Assembly (NCBI GenBank): GCA_965227935.1
Contig: CBDDGS010000043.1
Coordinates: 1,302,001-1,366,000, forward strand
Source: JAWPMT01 sp965227935
GTDB lineage: Bacteria; Bacteroidota; Bacteroidia; Cytophagales; Cyclobacteriaceae
Direction: 5' to 3'
Length of the DNA stretch: 64,000 nt
Part shown: piece by piece, positions 33,453-43,121 of the stretch
Layout of the letters: every line of letters begins with the position of its first letter
Numbering within the stretch: the stretch's first letter is position 1
Position numbers and translations under genes: made by a program
The notes under the pieces: generated by a model
Databases searched by the model: none
What the model was told of the DNA's origin: nothing
The model's input: only the letters and a program-made list of their open reading frames with translations

Positions 33453-35828
33453 TTACTCATCGCGAAGGCAATCGCTAGGATTGACCATGGCGGTCCTGAT
33501 GGCCTGTGCACTCAGTGTGATCCAGGAAATGACCATGGCAATGATGGCCGCACAAAGAAAAAACCCGACACTCAAGTCAATTCGGTATTCGAACTGATCC
33601 AGCCAATGGCGCAATATCCAGTAAGCCACGGGCACTGCGAGTAGTATTGCCCAAATGACCAGCCTGGTAAACTCGGTCGTCAGCAGCCACGCAATATTCG
33701 CCGCTTTGGCACCAAGTGCTTTTCTGATCCCAATTTCTTTGATACGACGTTCTGCCGTAAAAGACGCCAGACCCAGCAACCCAAGGCAAGAGATAATGAT
33801 GGCCAGGGCCGCTGCATATTTGGACAGGGATGCCACGCGCTGCTCGGTACTGTAGAGTTCATAATAGACCTCATCGACGAATTTCGGCTCAATGGGGAAT
33901 CCCGGATTGAACGAATCATTGAAATCCTTCATCTGAGTAATGGCTTCTGCCTCTCTACCAGCCATCAGTCTGGCCATAATGAACCATGATGCCTCAGGTC
34001 TCAATAGTATGATTGCAGGAGAGTGCTTTTGCCTTAGTGACTGGAAGTGAAAGTTTTCCACGACACCAATGATTTCGAGCGACTGCTCTCCCCAAACTGT
34101 CAGTTTCTTGCCCACAGGCTCTTCCATACCCATGGCGGCGACCGCTGCCTCGTTGACCACAATACCTGTCTGATCATTGGCCTTGGCCTTGGAAAAAGTC
34201 CGCCCGCTCTTCATCCTCATACCGACCGTCTCGATCAATCCATAGTTGACCCTGATCACCTCAAATTGCATCTGATCAGCGGGCGACTTACCCCGCCAAC
34301 TAACTTCGGAAGTGTAGTTCTGCATCCCCACGAGCGTGTGACCGACGCTGCTGGCGTCCTGCACCCCAGGGAGTTGAGACAACTCCTCCAGGTAGGTGTC
34401 GATGGATTGAGAGACATTGCCACTCTGTTCAAAGTACACCAGGTTTTCGTTGTCGTAACCGACGTCTTTGTCGGCTATGTACTGCACCTGACTCTGTATG
34501 ACCACCACAGCGGCGATGAAGATAATAGACAGCCAAAACTGAAAAATCACCAGACCCTTTCGAATCCAAACTTGTTTCGGAGAAGCGCGAAACTCCCCTT
34601 TGATCACCAGGATCGCCCGATAAGACGATAGGTAAAGGGCCGGATAGCTACCGGCGAGGATACCCGTAAATAACGCGATAGCTAAGGAGCCGGTGACCAG
34701 TTCCGGGGTGAAGTTGAACTCGATGACTTTGCCCGTGAATTCATTGAACATTGGTAATATCAGGCTCAAGATGCCCAAGGCAAAAAGCATTGAGATCGTC
34801 GTGACGACTACGGATTCGCTCAGATACTGTTTTATGAGCATTGGGCGCTCAGCGCCAATCACCTTTCGGATACCCACCTCCTGCGCCCGGCTCGAAGCAC
34901 GTGCGGTACTGAGGTTGATGAAGTTGATACAAGCAATAAGGAGGATGAACACGGCGACGGCACTGAACAGACGGATGTTGTCAATTCTACCTCCCACCGG
35001 CACACCGTTCTCAAAGGAATTCCACAAGTAGAGATCCGACATCTGGATGAGGGAGAACCGGGCATGGTCCCGCTCCAGATGTTTCGCATGGAGCGTCTGG
35101 ATCTTCTCGCCTACCTGCAAGGTGCTGGTTTCTTTGGAGAGCAACACCAAAGTCCGGGGCCCTTGATTTCGCCAGTCCAGAACCCACGGCTGCTGATCAA
35201 CAAAATCATCGAATGAGGCAATAAAATCAAACTGCCTACTTGAGGTACTGGGGATGTCATCGAGAACCGCTGTCACTTTATACGTCCGGTCGTGGTCGAT
35301 GGTCACGATCTGATTGACGGCTCTCGCCGGATCCTCAAATAGTTTCTCTGCGAGCGGCCGTGACAAAACGACGCCTCTCTTGTCACTCAATGCCAGGGAC
35401 TTGTCTCCATGAAGCAACGGAAAGGAGGTCATGGTCAGAAAGTCCTTGCTGGCATAGATCCCCTGCTGCTTAAAATGGCTATTCCCCTGACTAAAGATGT
35501 GCTGCACCTGCCACGTGTATGTTGCAGCCTGCTCCACCTCGGGTAGCTCATTTTTGAGTTCCGCTGCAAGTAAGCCAAAAGTCGCCATGGAGGTAGAGGA
35601 TTGACCGTTGGCAAATTCTCTGGTAGACATTACCTGGAACAGCCGCTCATCATTTTCATGAAAAGTGTCTACTTTGATCTCATCAGCTACCCACAGAAAA
35701 ATCATCAGCGACGTCGCCATCCCGGTACTGAGACCGACGACATTGATCCAGAACGATGTCGCGTGTCTGGTCAATGAGCGATACGCTGATATAATGTAGT
35801 GATGAAGCATCACCGACTCATCGCCCAA
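33453..35828 (-). CDS. FtsX/MacB-type ABC transporter permease
   Basis: 791 residues with two MacB-core plus FtsX units. TM1 is at about 20-45 (FWINVVGLSTGMATSLMIFLW). The first FtsX block is at about 280-420 (FILLIACINFINLSTARASSRAQEVGIRKVIGA) and the last at about 670-790 (RRIKEIGIRKALGA, ending NPSDCLRDE). It lacks the prefix domain seen in the PadR-linked paralogue at 17741. No ATPase gene is adjacent. It lies downstream of a LytS-LytTR-type two-component pair on the same strand with a 96-base gap, so the pair probably controls it. Confidence 0.88.
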   Translation of the reverse strand: MGDESVMLHHYIISAYRSLTRHATSFWINVVGLSTGMATSLMIFLWVADEIKVDTFHENDERLFQVMSTREFANGQSSTSMATFGLLAAELKNELPEVEQAATYTWQVQHIFSQGNSHFKQQGIYASKDFLTMTSFPLLHGDKSLALSDKRGVVLSRPLAEKLFEDPARAVNQIVTIDHDRTYKVTAVLDDIPSTSSRQFDFIASFDDFVDQQPWVLDWRNQGPRTLVLLSKETSTLQVGEKIQTLHAKHLERDHARFSLIQMSDLYLWNSFENGVPVGGRIDNIRLFSAVAVFILLIACINFINLSTARASSRAQEVGIRKVIGAERPMLIKQYLSESVVVTTISMLFALGILSLILPMFNEFTGKVIEFNFTPELVTGSLAIALFTGILAGSYPALYLSSYRAILVIKGEFRASPKQVWIRKGLVIFQFWLSIIFIAAVVVIQSQVQYIADKDVGYDNENLVYFEQSGNVSQSIDTYLEELSQLPGVQDASSVGHTLVGMQNYTSEVSWRGKSPADQMQFEVIRVNYGLIETVGMRMKSGRTFSKAKANDQTGIVVNEAAVAAMGMEEPVGKKLTVWGEQSLEIIGVVENFHFQSLRQKHSPAIILLRPEASWFIMARLMAGREAEAITQMKDFNDSFNPGFPIEPKFVDEVYYELYSTEQRVASLSKYAAALAIIISCLGLLGLASFTAERRIKEIGIRKALGAKAANIAWLLTTEFTRLVIWAILLAVPVAYWILRHWLDQFEYRIDLSVGFFLCAAIIAMVISWITLSAQAIRTAMVNPSDCLRDE

Positions 35829-35924
35829 AATTGTACCAGTTTTATAAATAACTGAAAATCAAATATTTGACGAATAAAAATGCCGGAAGTGTCCGATAAA
35901 ATCGTGCGGAATCGGACGAATTGC

Positions 35925-36692
35925 CTATTCTCCGAACCAGTCTTTGAAATCGCTTGCCTTCTCAGCACTTACCACCACCTCTTCAGCCGAAGCAGGAGTC
36001 AATTGAAGAAGTAGTTTACCCTTGTGGTATCGATGCGCCACCTCGATGCTGCGAATACTTACGATATACTGTCGGTTAGCCCTGAAGAAGGCCGCAGGAT
36101 CCAATTGCTGGAAGATCTCATCGAGCGTTTGATCCATTAGAAATGTTTGGCCGCGATTATCGACGACATGCACGACACTGTGCTTTGTGTAGAAATAGGC
36201 AATGTCCTCGACATCGAGGGATAAGAGCTTGTCTGCTTGCTTGATGAGAAACCTCGTCTTATACTTCTTGTCGTCAAGTCGGATAGATTTCAAAAGGCTC
36301 GTCAAGTCCATTGCCGGCGACGCGCCGGCAAAAGCCTCCTGCAGCTCCCTGTATTTTGAAAGACTGCTTTCCAGCTCTTCCTTTTTGATAGGTTTGAGGA
36401 GGTAATCAATGCTGTTGACTTTGAATGCCCGCAGCATGTATTCGTCAAAAGCAGTGGTAAATATGACTGGGCTCTTAACGGGTACCTGATCAAAAATCTC
36501 AAAGCTGATGCCATCACTCAATTGGATGTCCATAAATATCAGCTCAGGCTTCTGATGGTTTCGTAGCCAGCGCACGCTGTCCGCAACACTGTCTATGACC
36601 TCGACGATCTCGATATTGCCATCCACCTCGGCCAATACCTTTTGCAGTCTTCGGAAGGCTGGTGCCTCATCTTCTATGATCAGAACTTTCAA
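35925..36692 (-). CDS. LytTR-family response regulator
   Basis: 255 residues. Receiver domain at 1-120: acidic pocket IIEDEAPA, phosphoacceptor Asp in PELIFMDIQLSDG (about residue 56), and TTAFDEYMLRAFKVNSIDYLLKPI with the conserved Lys. A LytTR DNA-binding domain follows at about 145-250 (FLIKQADKLLSLDVEDIAYFY, FFRANRQYIVSI). Its start overlaps the kinase stop by four bases (36689-36692), so the pair is translationally coupled. Confidence 0.93.
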   Translation of the reverse strand: MKVLIIEDEAPAFRRLQKVLAEVDGNIEIVEVIDSVADSVRWLRNHQKPELIFMDIQLSDGISFEIFDQVPVKSPVIFTTAFDEYMLRAFKVNSIDYLLKPIKKEELESSLSKYRELQEAFAGASPAMDLTSLLKSIRLDDKKYKTRFLIKQADKLLSLDVEDIAYFYTKHSVVHVVDNRGQTFLMDQTLDEIFQQLDPAAFFRANRQYIVSIRSIEVAHRYHKGKLLLQLTPASAEEVVVSAEKASDFKDWFGE

Positions 36693-37738
36693 TGGGCTAC
36701 AACGCTGAGTTTAGGTTCATTGACAAGGCGAATGAGCGGTACCGCTACCATGAAGTTTTGCGCCGTCGTAATAATATCTATGTCCCTATTACCCAGAAAC
36801 TCATAACGCTTCCGAATATTAGCGAGACCGGTTTTCGTGGACTTTTCGAGTGTGTTTTTCCGCTGCAGATTGTTCTTGACGATCACGGATAGACCATTCT
36901 CCGTATAGATCTCGACAGTCAGGGGACTGGATTTGGAAACAACGTTATGCTTCACGGCATTTTCCACCAACATCTGCAGGGTCAGTGGCGGAATGTATTG
37001 CTCCTGGCTCTCATCGTCCACTGAGAAATGGCACTGCAGATTGTCGGGATACCTCATCTGCAAAAGAAAAAGATAGGCCCTGACAAACTCCAGCTCCTCC
37101 GACAGTTTCACAAGTTCCTTGTCCTTGGTCTGCAAGATGTACCTGTATACCTCAGAGAGCTTCACGGTAAATTCTATGGCAAGGTCCTGGCTCTCTGCGA
37201 TAAGCGTCGTCAGCGCATTGAGGCTATTGAACAAGAAGTGCGGACTCATTTGGTTTTGTAGTACTTCGAACTGCGTCCGCACCTGCTGATTTTTCAATTC
37301 CTCATTTTGCTTGATTGTTGACTTCCATTTGTCAAAGAAAAAGGCATTCTCATACAATGATCCTACTACCAATGCCGCCAGAAGGCTATAGGGTGCATGC
37401 TCCAGGACCACCCGCCAATCGCGAAGCTCATGCAGGTCGATAAAGTCGGCTAGTAGCCTCACGGGAATACCGCCAACTATCATGAATGCAGTTAATGTAA
37501 TGATCGTTAGGATCAACCTGCGCGCAGTTTGGTTGATGTCCGGGTACATGCCTCGGTACATCATGAATATCAAGTAGGCACCGTTCCAGTAGATGGTCGT
37601 GAACATCAGTGAAATGAGGAACTGCTCATGAAATGGCTGATCATCATCATGCTTCATAATGACGGCCATGATCAGCGCCAAGATGGGTATTCCTGTCCAG
37701 CGCAGGTACCGCTCCTTAAGTTGGATAGTCATCGGCAT
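36689..37738 (-). CDS. LytS-like sensor histidine kinase
   Basis: 349 residues with four hydrophobic helices in the first 140 residues and no extracellular sensor domain of note. A His_kinase (PF06580-type) module follows: QMSPHFLFNSLNALTTLI with the phospho-acceptor His (about residue 170), then an HATPase-like domain with PPLTLQMLVENAVKHNVV (N box) and TGLANIRKRYEFLG (G box). It phosphorylates the LytTR regulator encoded immediately downstream. Divergent from the TonB receptor gene. Confidence 0.92.
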   Translation of the reverse strand: MPMTIQLKERYLRWTGIPILALIMAVIMKHDDDQPFHEQFLISLMFTTIYWNGAYLIFMMYRGMYPDINQTARRLILTIITLTAFMIVGGIPVRLLADFIDLHELRDWRVVLEHAPYSLLAALVVGSLYENAFFFDKWKSTIKQNEELKNQQVRTQFEVLQNQMSPHFLFNSLNALTTLIAESQDLAIEFTVKLSEVYRYILQTKDKELVKLSEELEFVRAYLFLLQMRYPDNLQCHFSVDDESQEQYIPPLTLQMLVENAVKHNVVSKSSPLTVEIYTENGLSVIVKNNLQRKNTLEKSTKTGLANIRKRYEFLGNRDIDIITTAQNFMVAVPLIRLVNEPKLSVVAH

Positions 37739-37957
37739 AGCGTTGTACTAAAGTAGCGATTTTGTTTGGCGCCGGTTGCTATGAACTGAGGCCAGGCCGG
37801 AGTAACAGGACCCGAAGTCGGATTTTTTGGCGTCCAAACCCAATAAGGCCCTGATAAGGAGTAACCGGACATTTCAATGGCTCAAAATCCCAATTGAAGG
37901 TGTTTTGTAGCGGCTTCACCACGGTTAACCTGGTACGGGGCAGGACGGTCGCGTTCA

Positions 37958-37974
37958 TTTGATCAGGAATCAAA
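37958..37974. promoter_or_regulatory. Inverted repeat just upstream of TonB receptor gene
   Basis: TTTGAT-CAGGA-ATCAAA lies 18 bases before the receptor start codon, in the space between two divergent genes. It could be a regulator site, such as for the LytTR protein, or chance. Confidence 0.25.
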
Positions 37975-37992
37975 CAAATACCGATCTCACAC

Positions 37993-40398
37993 ATGAAAAA
38001 CCTGGAATTCAAGATCTATTTAGCCATATCCCTTTCGATGCTTAGTCACTTCGTATTCGGTCAGGCGCAGGTCGTCAAGGGACAAATCAAAGATGCGCAG
38101 TCAGACTTTCCTCTGATTGGGGCCACGATTGTACTGGTAGGCTCAGACCCAATACAGGGAGCGGTTACCGACCTGGATGGCAAGTTTGCGATTGACAACG
38201 TACCTGTAGGCCGCCAGACTTTTGGTGTGCAATTCATTGGCTACAAAAGTATCACGCTACCTAACGTTTTGGTCACTAGTGGCAAACAGGTGGTCCTTGA
38301 GGTGAAATTGGAGGAGTCCGTCGAGCAGCTCGAGCAGATTGTGATCACAGCCGACTCTGACAAGGACCAACCCATCAACGAACTCGCCAAGGTGAGCGCC
38401 AGGACATTCAGCCTGGAAGAAGTCACCCGCTTCTCGGGAGGTAGAAATGATGTAGCTCGGCTCGCGACATCCTTTGCTGGGGTCAGCGCACCTAATGACT
38501 CGCGGAATGACATTGTCGTCCGGGGTAACTCGCCCGTAGGTCTGCTGTGGCGGATCGAAGGTATTCCTGTCGCCACCACCAATCACTTCGCGACACTTGG
38601 CACGACAGGTGGTCCAGTGAATGCGTTGAACACCAACCTCCTGCGCACGTCGGACTTCCTCACAGGGGCATTCCCCGCCGAGTACGGCAATGCGAACGCG
38701 GCGGTCTTTGACGTCAATTTCCGCAATGGAAACAGCGACGAATTTGAGTTTACTGGACAGATGAGCGCTTTCAGCGGTCTGGAATTTATGACAGAGGGAC
38801 CCATCAGCAAAGAGAAGGGCAGCTCCTTCGTGGCAAGTTACCGGTACGGTATTGCCAGCCTGGCAGCAACCGGCACGAGCGCCGTACCCTTCTATCAGGA
38901 CTTCTCTTTCAAGGTGAACTTTGGTGAGAGCAAATTGGGAAGATTCGAACTCTTTGGTCTTGGGGGACTGAGTAGTATTGACTTCAAAGGGGATGAGGTG
39001 GATGAAACGGACCTCTTCGCCAACCCGAACGAAGACGCGTATGTCGACAACGACTTAGGCCTTATAGGTCTGAGCAATACGCTAAGACTGGGTAGGAATG
39101 GCTACCTCAGGACCACGCTGGGAGCCTCCACCAATTTCAACGAGTACCTACAGGACAACATCCTGACCGATGTCGAAGGAAATCCCACCGATAAGTACCG
39201 TGCTGTCAATGCAAGGAACCGTGAGACGCGCTATTCTCTGACCTCCACCTGGAATCAAAAATTCAACGCACGTTTCAACCTTAGATCAGGCATAGTGTCG
39301 GAACTGTACCAGGTAGACTTCTTTACAGAGGACCGCGATAATAGGGCCGAGATCCCTGATGACAATGGTGATGGTATTCCGGACAGGTTCATAGTGACAA
39401 GAGATATCGAGGACTCCTATTCACTTACACAGGTCTTCTCACAGGGAGAATACAAATTCACTGATGCCCTGAGTATGACGATAGGTCTGCAGGGGCAATA
39501 CCATACCTTCACCGATGCAGCCATGATCGGGCCCAGGTTTGGCATCGGCTGGCAATTGGACGAGTATCAACGGCTCAGTTTTGCCTACGGCCTCCATGGC
39601 CAAGCCATCCCGTCACCGATTCTCTTCTATGAAGAGGAAGTGGCTCCTGGTGAAACGGAGCGAACGAATACCGATCTGGGCTTCATGAAGAGCCACCACT
39701 TTGTGCTTGGGTACGACCGAAACTTTGGGACCGATTGGCGTTTAAAGGCCGAGCTGTATTATCAGCACTTATTTGACGTGCCAGTCGAAGCCGTTCCCAG
39801 CAGCTACTCTATTCTCAACCAGGGGTCTGATTTCATATTTGACGAGCGGGGTTCGCTGGTCAATGAAGGCATAGGTACCAATTACGGCTTGGAGCTGACT
39901 TTGGAAAAATTCTTCAGTCGTGGCTACTATGCTCTTTTCACGACATCCATCTATGAATCGACCTATGAAGGCAGCGATGGCATCGAAAGGAGTACTGCAT
40001 TCAACAACCGATTCATTGTCAACTTCGTCGCGGGCAAGGAATGGAAGTTTGGCAAGAATGATCGCCACGCCTGGACATTCGATACCAAGTTTACCACCTC
40101 CGGGGGAAATCCTTTTACTCCCATTGATCTGGATGCTACACGCGAAAATGACGGCAGAGAAGTGTTGATGGAAGACATCGCTTTCAGCGAACAGTACGAA
40201 GACTATGTCCGTTGGGACGTCAAATTCGGCGTGCGACTCAACAGCAAACGTGTCTCACATCAGTTCTTCGTTGACCTCCAAAATGTGACGAATCGAACGA
40301 ACGAGTTCGTCAGAAGGTACAACGAAGTGACCGATGAGATCAATAGCGTGGAGCAAATTGGCTTCTTCCCCGATGTGCTATATCGCATTCAATTCTAG
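37993..40398 (+). CDS. TonB-dependent outer-membrane receptor with CarboxypepD_reg-like domain
   Basis: 801 residues. Signal peptide (IYLAISLSMLSHFVFGQA), CarboxypepD_reg-like beta domain at about 28-110 (VKGQIKDAQSDFPLIGATIV), plug domain at about 120-235 (FSGGRNDVARLATSFAGVSAPND, IVVRGNSPVGLLWRIEGI), then a barrel ending in an aromatic C-terminus (IGFFPDVLYRIQF). It imports an unknown ligand using TonB energy. No SusD partner follows, so it is not a SusCD pair. It is divergent from the histidine kinase, whose regulator could control it. Confidence 0.92.
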   Translation: MKNLEFKIYLAISLSMLSHFVFGQAQVVKGQIKDAQSDFPLIGATIVLVGSDPIQGAVTDLDGKFAIDNVPVGRQTFGVQFIGYKSITLPNVLVTSGKQVVLEVKLEESVEQLEQIVITADSDKDQPINELAKVSARTFSLEEVTRFSGGRNDVARLATSFAGVSAPNDSRNDIVVRGNSPVGLLWRIEGIPVATTNHFATLGTTGGPVNALNTNLLRTSDFLTGAFPAEYGNANAAVFDVNFRNGNSDEFEFTGQMSAFSGLEFMTEGPISKEKGSSFVASYRYGIASLAATGTSAVPFYQDFSFKVNFGESKLGRFELFGLGGLSSIDFKGDEVDETDLFANPNEDAYVDNDLGLIGLSNTLRLGRNGYLRTTLGASTNFNEYLQDNILTDVEGNPTDKYRAVNARNRETRYSLTSTWNQKFNARFNLRSGIVSELYQVDFFTEDRDNRAEIPDDNGDGIPDRFIVTRDIEDSYSLTQVFSQGEYKFTDALSMTIGLQGQYHTFTDAAMIGPRFGIGWQLDEYQRLSFAYGLHGQAIPSPILFYEEEVAPGETERTNTDLGFMKSHHFVLGYDRNFGTDWRLKAELYYQHLFDVPVEAVPSSYSILNQGSDFIFDERGSLVNEGIGTNYGLELTLEKFFSRGYYALFTTSIYESTYEGSDGIERSTAFNNRFIVNFVAGKEWKFGKNDRHAWTFDTKFTTSGGNPFTPIDLDATRENDGREVLMEDIAFSEQYEDYVRWDVKFGVRLNSKRVSHQFFVDLQNVTNRTNEFVRRYNEVTDEINSVEQIGFFPDVLYRIQF

Positions 40399-40425
40399 GG
40401 TAGTCAAGAAATAGAAATCATGGAG

Positions 40426-40458
40426 AATCCAGTGAGAAATCAGCACTGGATTTTCTTG
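40426..40458 (+). terminator. Terminator after TonB receptor gene
   Basis: AATCCAGTG (40426-40434) pairs with CACTGGATT (40444-40452), followed by TTCTTGATTTT. A nine-base-pair stem with a T-rich tail 28 bases after the receptor stop. Confidence 0.7.
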
Positions 40459-40593
40459 ATTTTCGTCCTCTGTAGGCGCCCAATAGGCATCTTGCAGCAA
40501 ATGGATACAGTTTTGTGCGACGATCTGGATTTGTGGATATGTATGAATTTTTCCTTAATTTTAATATTCGACCAAAATGTTCACTGACTGGAA

Positions 40594-41217
40594 ATGGCAA
40601 GGTTTCTTGTGCTCTTCATGCTATTCCTGGGCCCTGCGCTGTACGCTCAGGATGCCATGATCAAAATCAAAGATCGTGGCGACAAAGTATACTCCGTGTT
40701 CTTTCATGCCGACTACCCTTATGATGTCATCGTCAGGTTGGTCGATGGAAATGGCCGTCCGTTGAATTCTGAAAAGATATGGTCTGATGGCTTCGAAAAG
40801 CCCTACAACCTCAAAAATCTGCCTGAGGGTGTCTACACTTTCAAAGTGAAATACAGCGATCATAAGTTTGAACACTCTGTCGCCGTTGGTGAAGCCGCCC
40901 AAATCGTGCTTGCAGAGGCACGAACCGCCAGAAAAAAGAACAAAGAAAAGGAGAAAGAGAAAAATCAAGAGAGGATCCTGATCTCAGAAAGTGCCGACGA
41001 CTTGCGAATTGCCCTTGTAGATGAAGACATCTCAGCGCTAAGTATCTTCTTTTACCTAAATGGCAGCACCGAGGACTTCGAGTACTACTATTGGGAGCCG
41101 GTCCCTAGCAAGAAGGAACAAACCTACGACCTCAAAAAGTACGCCGGCACCCCAGTCAGGCTGGAGATCGTGGAAGACGGCAAAATACTAGCAGAAAAGC
41201 TGCTTGTAACCAATTGA
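40594..41217 (+). CDS. Hypothetical secreted protein
   Basis: 207 residues with signal peptide (MARFLVLFMLFLGPALYAQ). Two regions follow: a beta domain at about 22-110 that resembles an Ig-like or Big-type fold (LKNLPEGVYTFKVKYSDH), a highly charged linker (ARKKNKEKEKEKNQERI, about 112-128), and a C-terminal domain of about 75 residues. I do not recognise the family. The EGVYTFKV segment recalls C-terminal sorting-like or carbohydrate-binding beta domains of Bacteroidota, but this is loose. Confidence 0.65.
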   Translation: MARFLVLFMLFLGPALYAQDAMIKIKDRGDKVYSVFFHADYPYDVIVRLVDGNGRPLNSEKIWSDGFEKPYNLKNLPEGVYTFKVKYSDHKFEHSVAVGEAAQIVLAEARTARKKNKEKEKEKNQERILISESADDLRIALVDEDISALSIFFYLNGSTEDFEYYYWEPVPSKKEQTYDLKKYAGTPVRLEIVEDGKILAEKLLVTN

Positions 41218-41225
41218 CCTTTCGC

Positions 41226-41660
41226 CTAAGACTCGTCCGAATCTCGCTTTAGTCCAAACTTCGTCGCGTGCCACGCTCTCTCGTGAACATAATAGAAGAA
41301 CATCTTAATGAATGTCTCAATGATCGCGACGCTAGATGCTTTCTCCATAGCCGTGGGATTATCTCGAAAGAAAAATAGCGCTACTAAAAAGGTCGTCAAA
41401 GAGGCTATCACCCTCCACGTAACGGTCTTCATCAGGTGCCTGACTGAGCTCCTGATCTTCATTTTGGCATTGTACCAAACCCTCTCATGGTAATAGTAGA
41501 AGATCATTTTAAGAGATGCTTCTGCTACCGCCACCCACGAAGCTTTCTCTGTAGCATTAGGATCATCCCGAAAGAAGAATAGCGTCAGCAGGAAAGTTGT
41601 TCCAGTGGCAACAATCCTCCAGGTGATGGTTTTGGCAATATGGCGTTTTCGACTGTGCAT
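41226..41660 (-). CDS. Tandem DUF2061 membrane protein
   Basis: 144 residues made of two copies of the same roughly 65-residue unit: HIAKTITWRIVATGTTFLLTLFFF ... KMIFYYYHERVWY and HLMKTVTWRVIASLTTFLVALFFF ... KMFFYYVHERAWH. Each unit has two membrane helices joined by a short polar turn (RDDPNATEKAS / RDNPTAMEKAS), which matches DUF2061. The family function is unknown. The internal duplication gives four helices in one chain. Convergent with the hypothetical gene at 40594. Confidence 0.85.
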   Translation of the reverse strand: MHSRKRHIAKTITWRIVATGTTFLLTLFFFRDDPNATEKASWVAVAEASLKMIFYYYHERVWYNAKMKIRSSVRHLMKTVTWRVIASLTTFLVALFFFRDNPTAMEKASSVAIIETFIKMFFYYVHERAWHATKFGLKRDSDES

Positions 41661-41827
41661 CTCATTCGAAACAGCGGCAAAAGTAAGTGATATAATTTAC
41701 CGTCCAAGCAACTGGTAATACTGCCGCGCCCTGCTCGCCGACAATGACTCTGGCGGATGGCATACTGGGTAGCGTTCGGAATACATTGCCGAGGGTAGAT
41801 GTGCTCAGATAATAGTAGTTTGCGCAT

Positions 41828-42772
41828 GTGAAGGAGCCCTTTTTCTCAATCATTCTACCCACTCACAATCGGCCAGACATGTTGCGGGAGGCAGTGAGTT
41901 CCGTCATGAGCCAGAGTCTTAACGATTGGCAGCTCGTCATTATCGATGATCATTCATCGGCAACCGCAGCTTCCGCGCTCCCCACTGCCACGATCGATAA
42001 CAAAAGAGTGGTCATACTCACCAATGATCAACGTCGAGGAGTCGCGTACAGTAGAAATAGGGGGATTGAAACGGGCACTGGACAATGGTTGGTTTTCCTC
42101 GATGACGATGACACTTTGGAACCTGACTTTCTGGAGCAGGCAAAGGAAGCTGCTACTGATCTTGAAGATGGCGAGGTTTTGGCGATGCCATGTAAGATGC
42201 ACCCAGCATCCATCAAAACCAGTTGGGGATACCATGCGATGAAAGTTCAGGTCAGACGAAATCGGCGGCGGCCATCGCGAGACGACGCCAGCTTCTATTC
42301 GTTGATCTCTTCGCCACCTCAAATGACATCCCTGATCTGTCGCCAAACACTGCTGGCTGGTGTGCGTTTCGACGAAGAACTCTCCTATGGTGAAGATCTG
42401 TTTCTGTGGGCCGAGCTTCTTCGAAATCATGTGCGAGTCAAAACTCAAATGAAACGGAAGGACTGCAATGCGCTCATAAGATATCATAGCATGGGGCAGC
42501 TTTCAGAAATCGATGATGAAACTGTAATAAACTATTTCGACGGGTTTCAACAACGATTTGGTCCTTTGGATATCCGCACTCAGCAAGCCATCAAGGCAAA
42601 GGTCTTCCTAAGAAGCTTGTGGGGAGGTCAGTGGAGTGTAGCAGGCAGGGAGTTTGCCTTAGGCATAAAAAAACCCAGGATATTCCTGGGCCTATGTCTA
42701 TCTCAGACCTGGCTCAAAGGCCAGATATTTCTGAGCTATTTACTTTACCGGTTGATCAAATTCGATTCGTGA
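41828..42772 (+). CDS. Family 2 glycosyltransferase
   Basis: 314 residues from a GTG start (MKEPFFSIILPTHNRPDML). GT-A fold, GT2: nucleotide-sugar site SIILPTHNRP, LVIIDDHSS, and the metal-binding VFLDDDDTLEPDF (about residues 89-101). An acceptor-side ELSYGEDLFLWAELLR segment carries the usual ED motif. The C-terminal part (GLCLSQTWLKGQIFLSYLLYRLI) is amphipathic and may contact the membrane. Likely adds a sugar during surface polysaccharide or glycolipid synthesis. An antisense terminator lies inside its 3' end. Confidence 0.88.
   Translation: MKEPFFSIILPTHNRPDMLREAVSSVMSQSLNDWQLVIIDDHSSATAASALPTATIDNKRVVILTNDQRRGVAYSRNRGIETGTGQWLVFLDDDDTLEPDFLEQAKEAATDLEDGEVLAMPCKMHPASIKTSWGYHAMKVQVRRNRRRPSRDDASFYSLISSPPQMTSLICRQTLLAGVRFDEELSYGEDLFLWAELLRNHVRVKTQMKRKDCNALIRYHSMGQLSEIDDETVINYFDGFQQRFGPLDIRTQQAIKAKVFLRSLWGGQWSVAGREFALGIKKPRIFLGLCLSQTWLKGQIFLSYLLYRLIKFDS
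42667..42690 (-). terminator. Intrinsic terminator on minus strand inside glycosyltransferase gene
   Basis: CCCAGGA (42674-42680) and TCCTGGG (42684-42690) flank TAT. On the minus strand the hairpin is followed by seven Ts (plus-strand A run 42667-42673). It would stop antisense transcription arriving from the SOD-like gene at 43122-43706. Confidence 0.55.
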
Positions 42773-43121
42773 TGAGCCGTCTACCGTTATGAAAAAACGG
42801 TTGGCTTCATTGCTGTCATTTTAACAGATCGAAATGGTGAAGTCTTTGCGTTGTTTTGTGATTTCCAGATCCGCTCCAATAGTAGGAAAGCGAGGTCTCT
42901 GATTGTGTATTGCCAGCTGAGTCTATTCATCTATTTACTGTGTTAGAGTGAAAGTGGTTTCCTTAGTAATTGTAAGAAACAAGTTACTTAAGACCTCAGA
43001 CCTTGCACTCAATGCCGCTATGAACAGGAATCAGCAGCGCTGAATAGGAATTTCAGCCGGTGAATAATAATCCACGGAATAATTACATAGAACGTATTAG
43101 TAAGTGCCGTTATTGCTCTTT
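42773..43121. other. Intergenic region, 349 bases, nothing recognised
   Basis: No gene, tRNA or repeat was recognised. Both flanking genes end here, so no promoter is expected. Confidence 0.4.
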
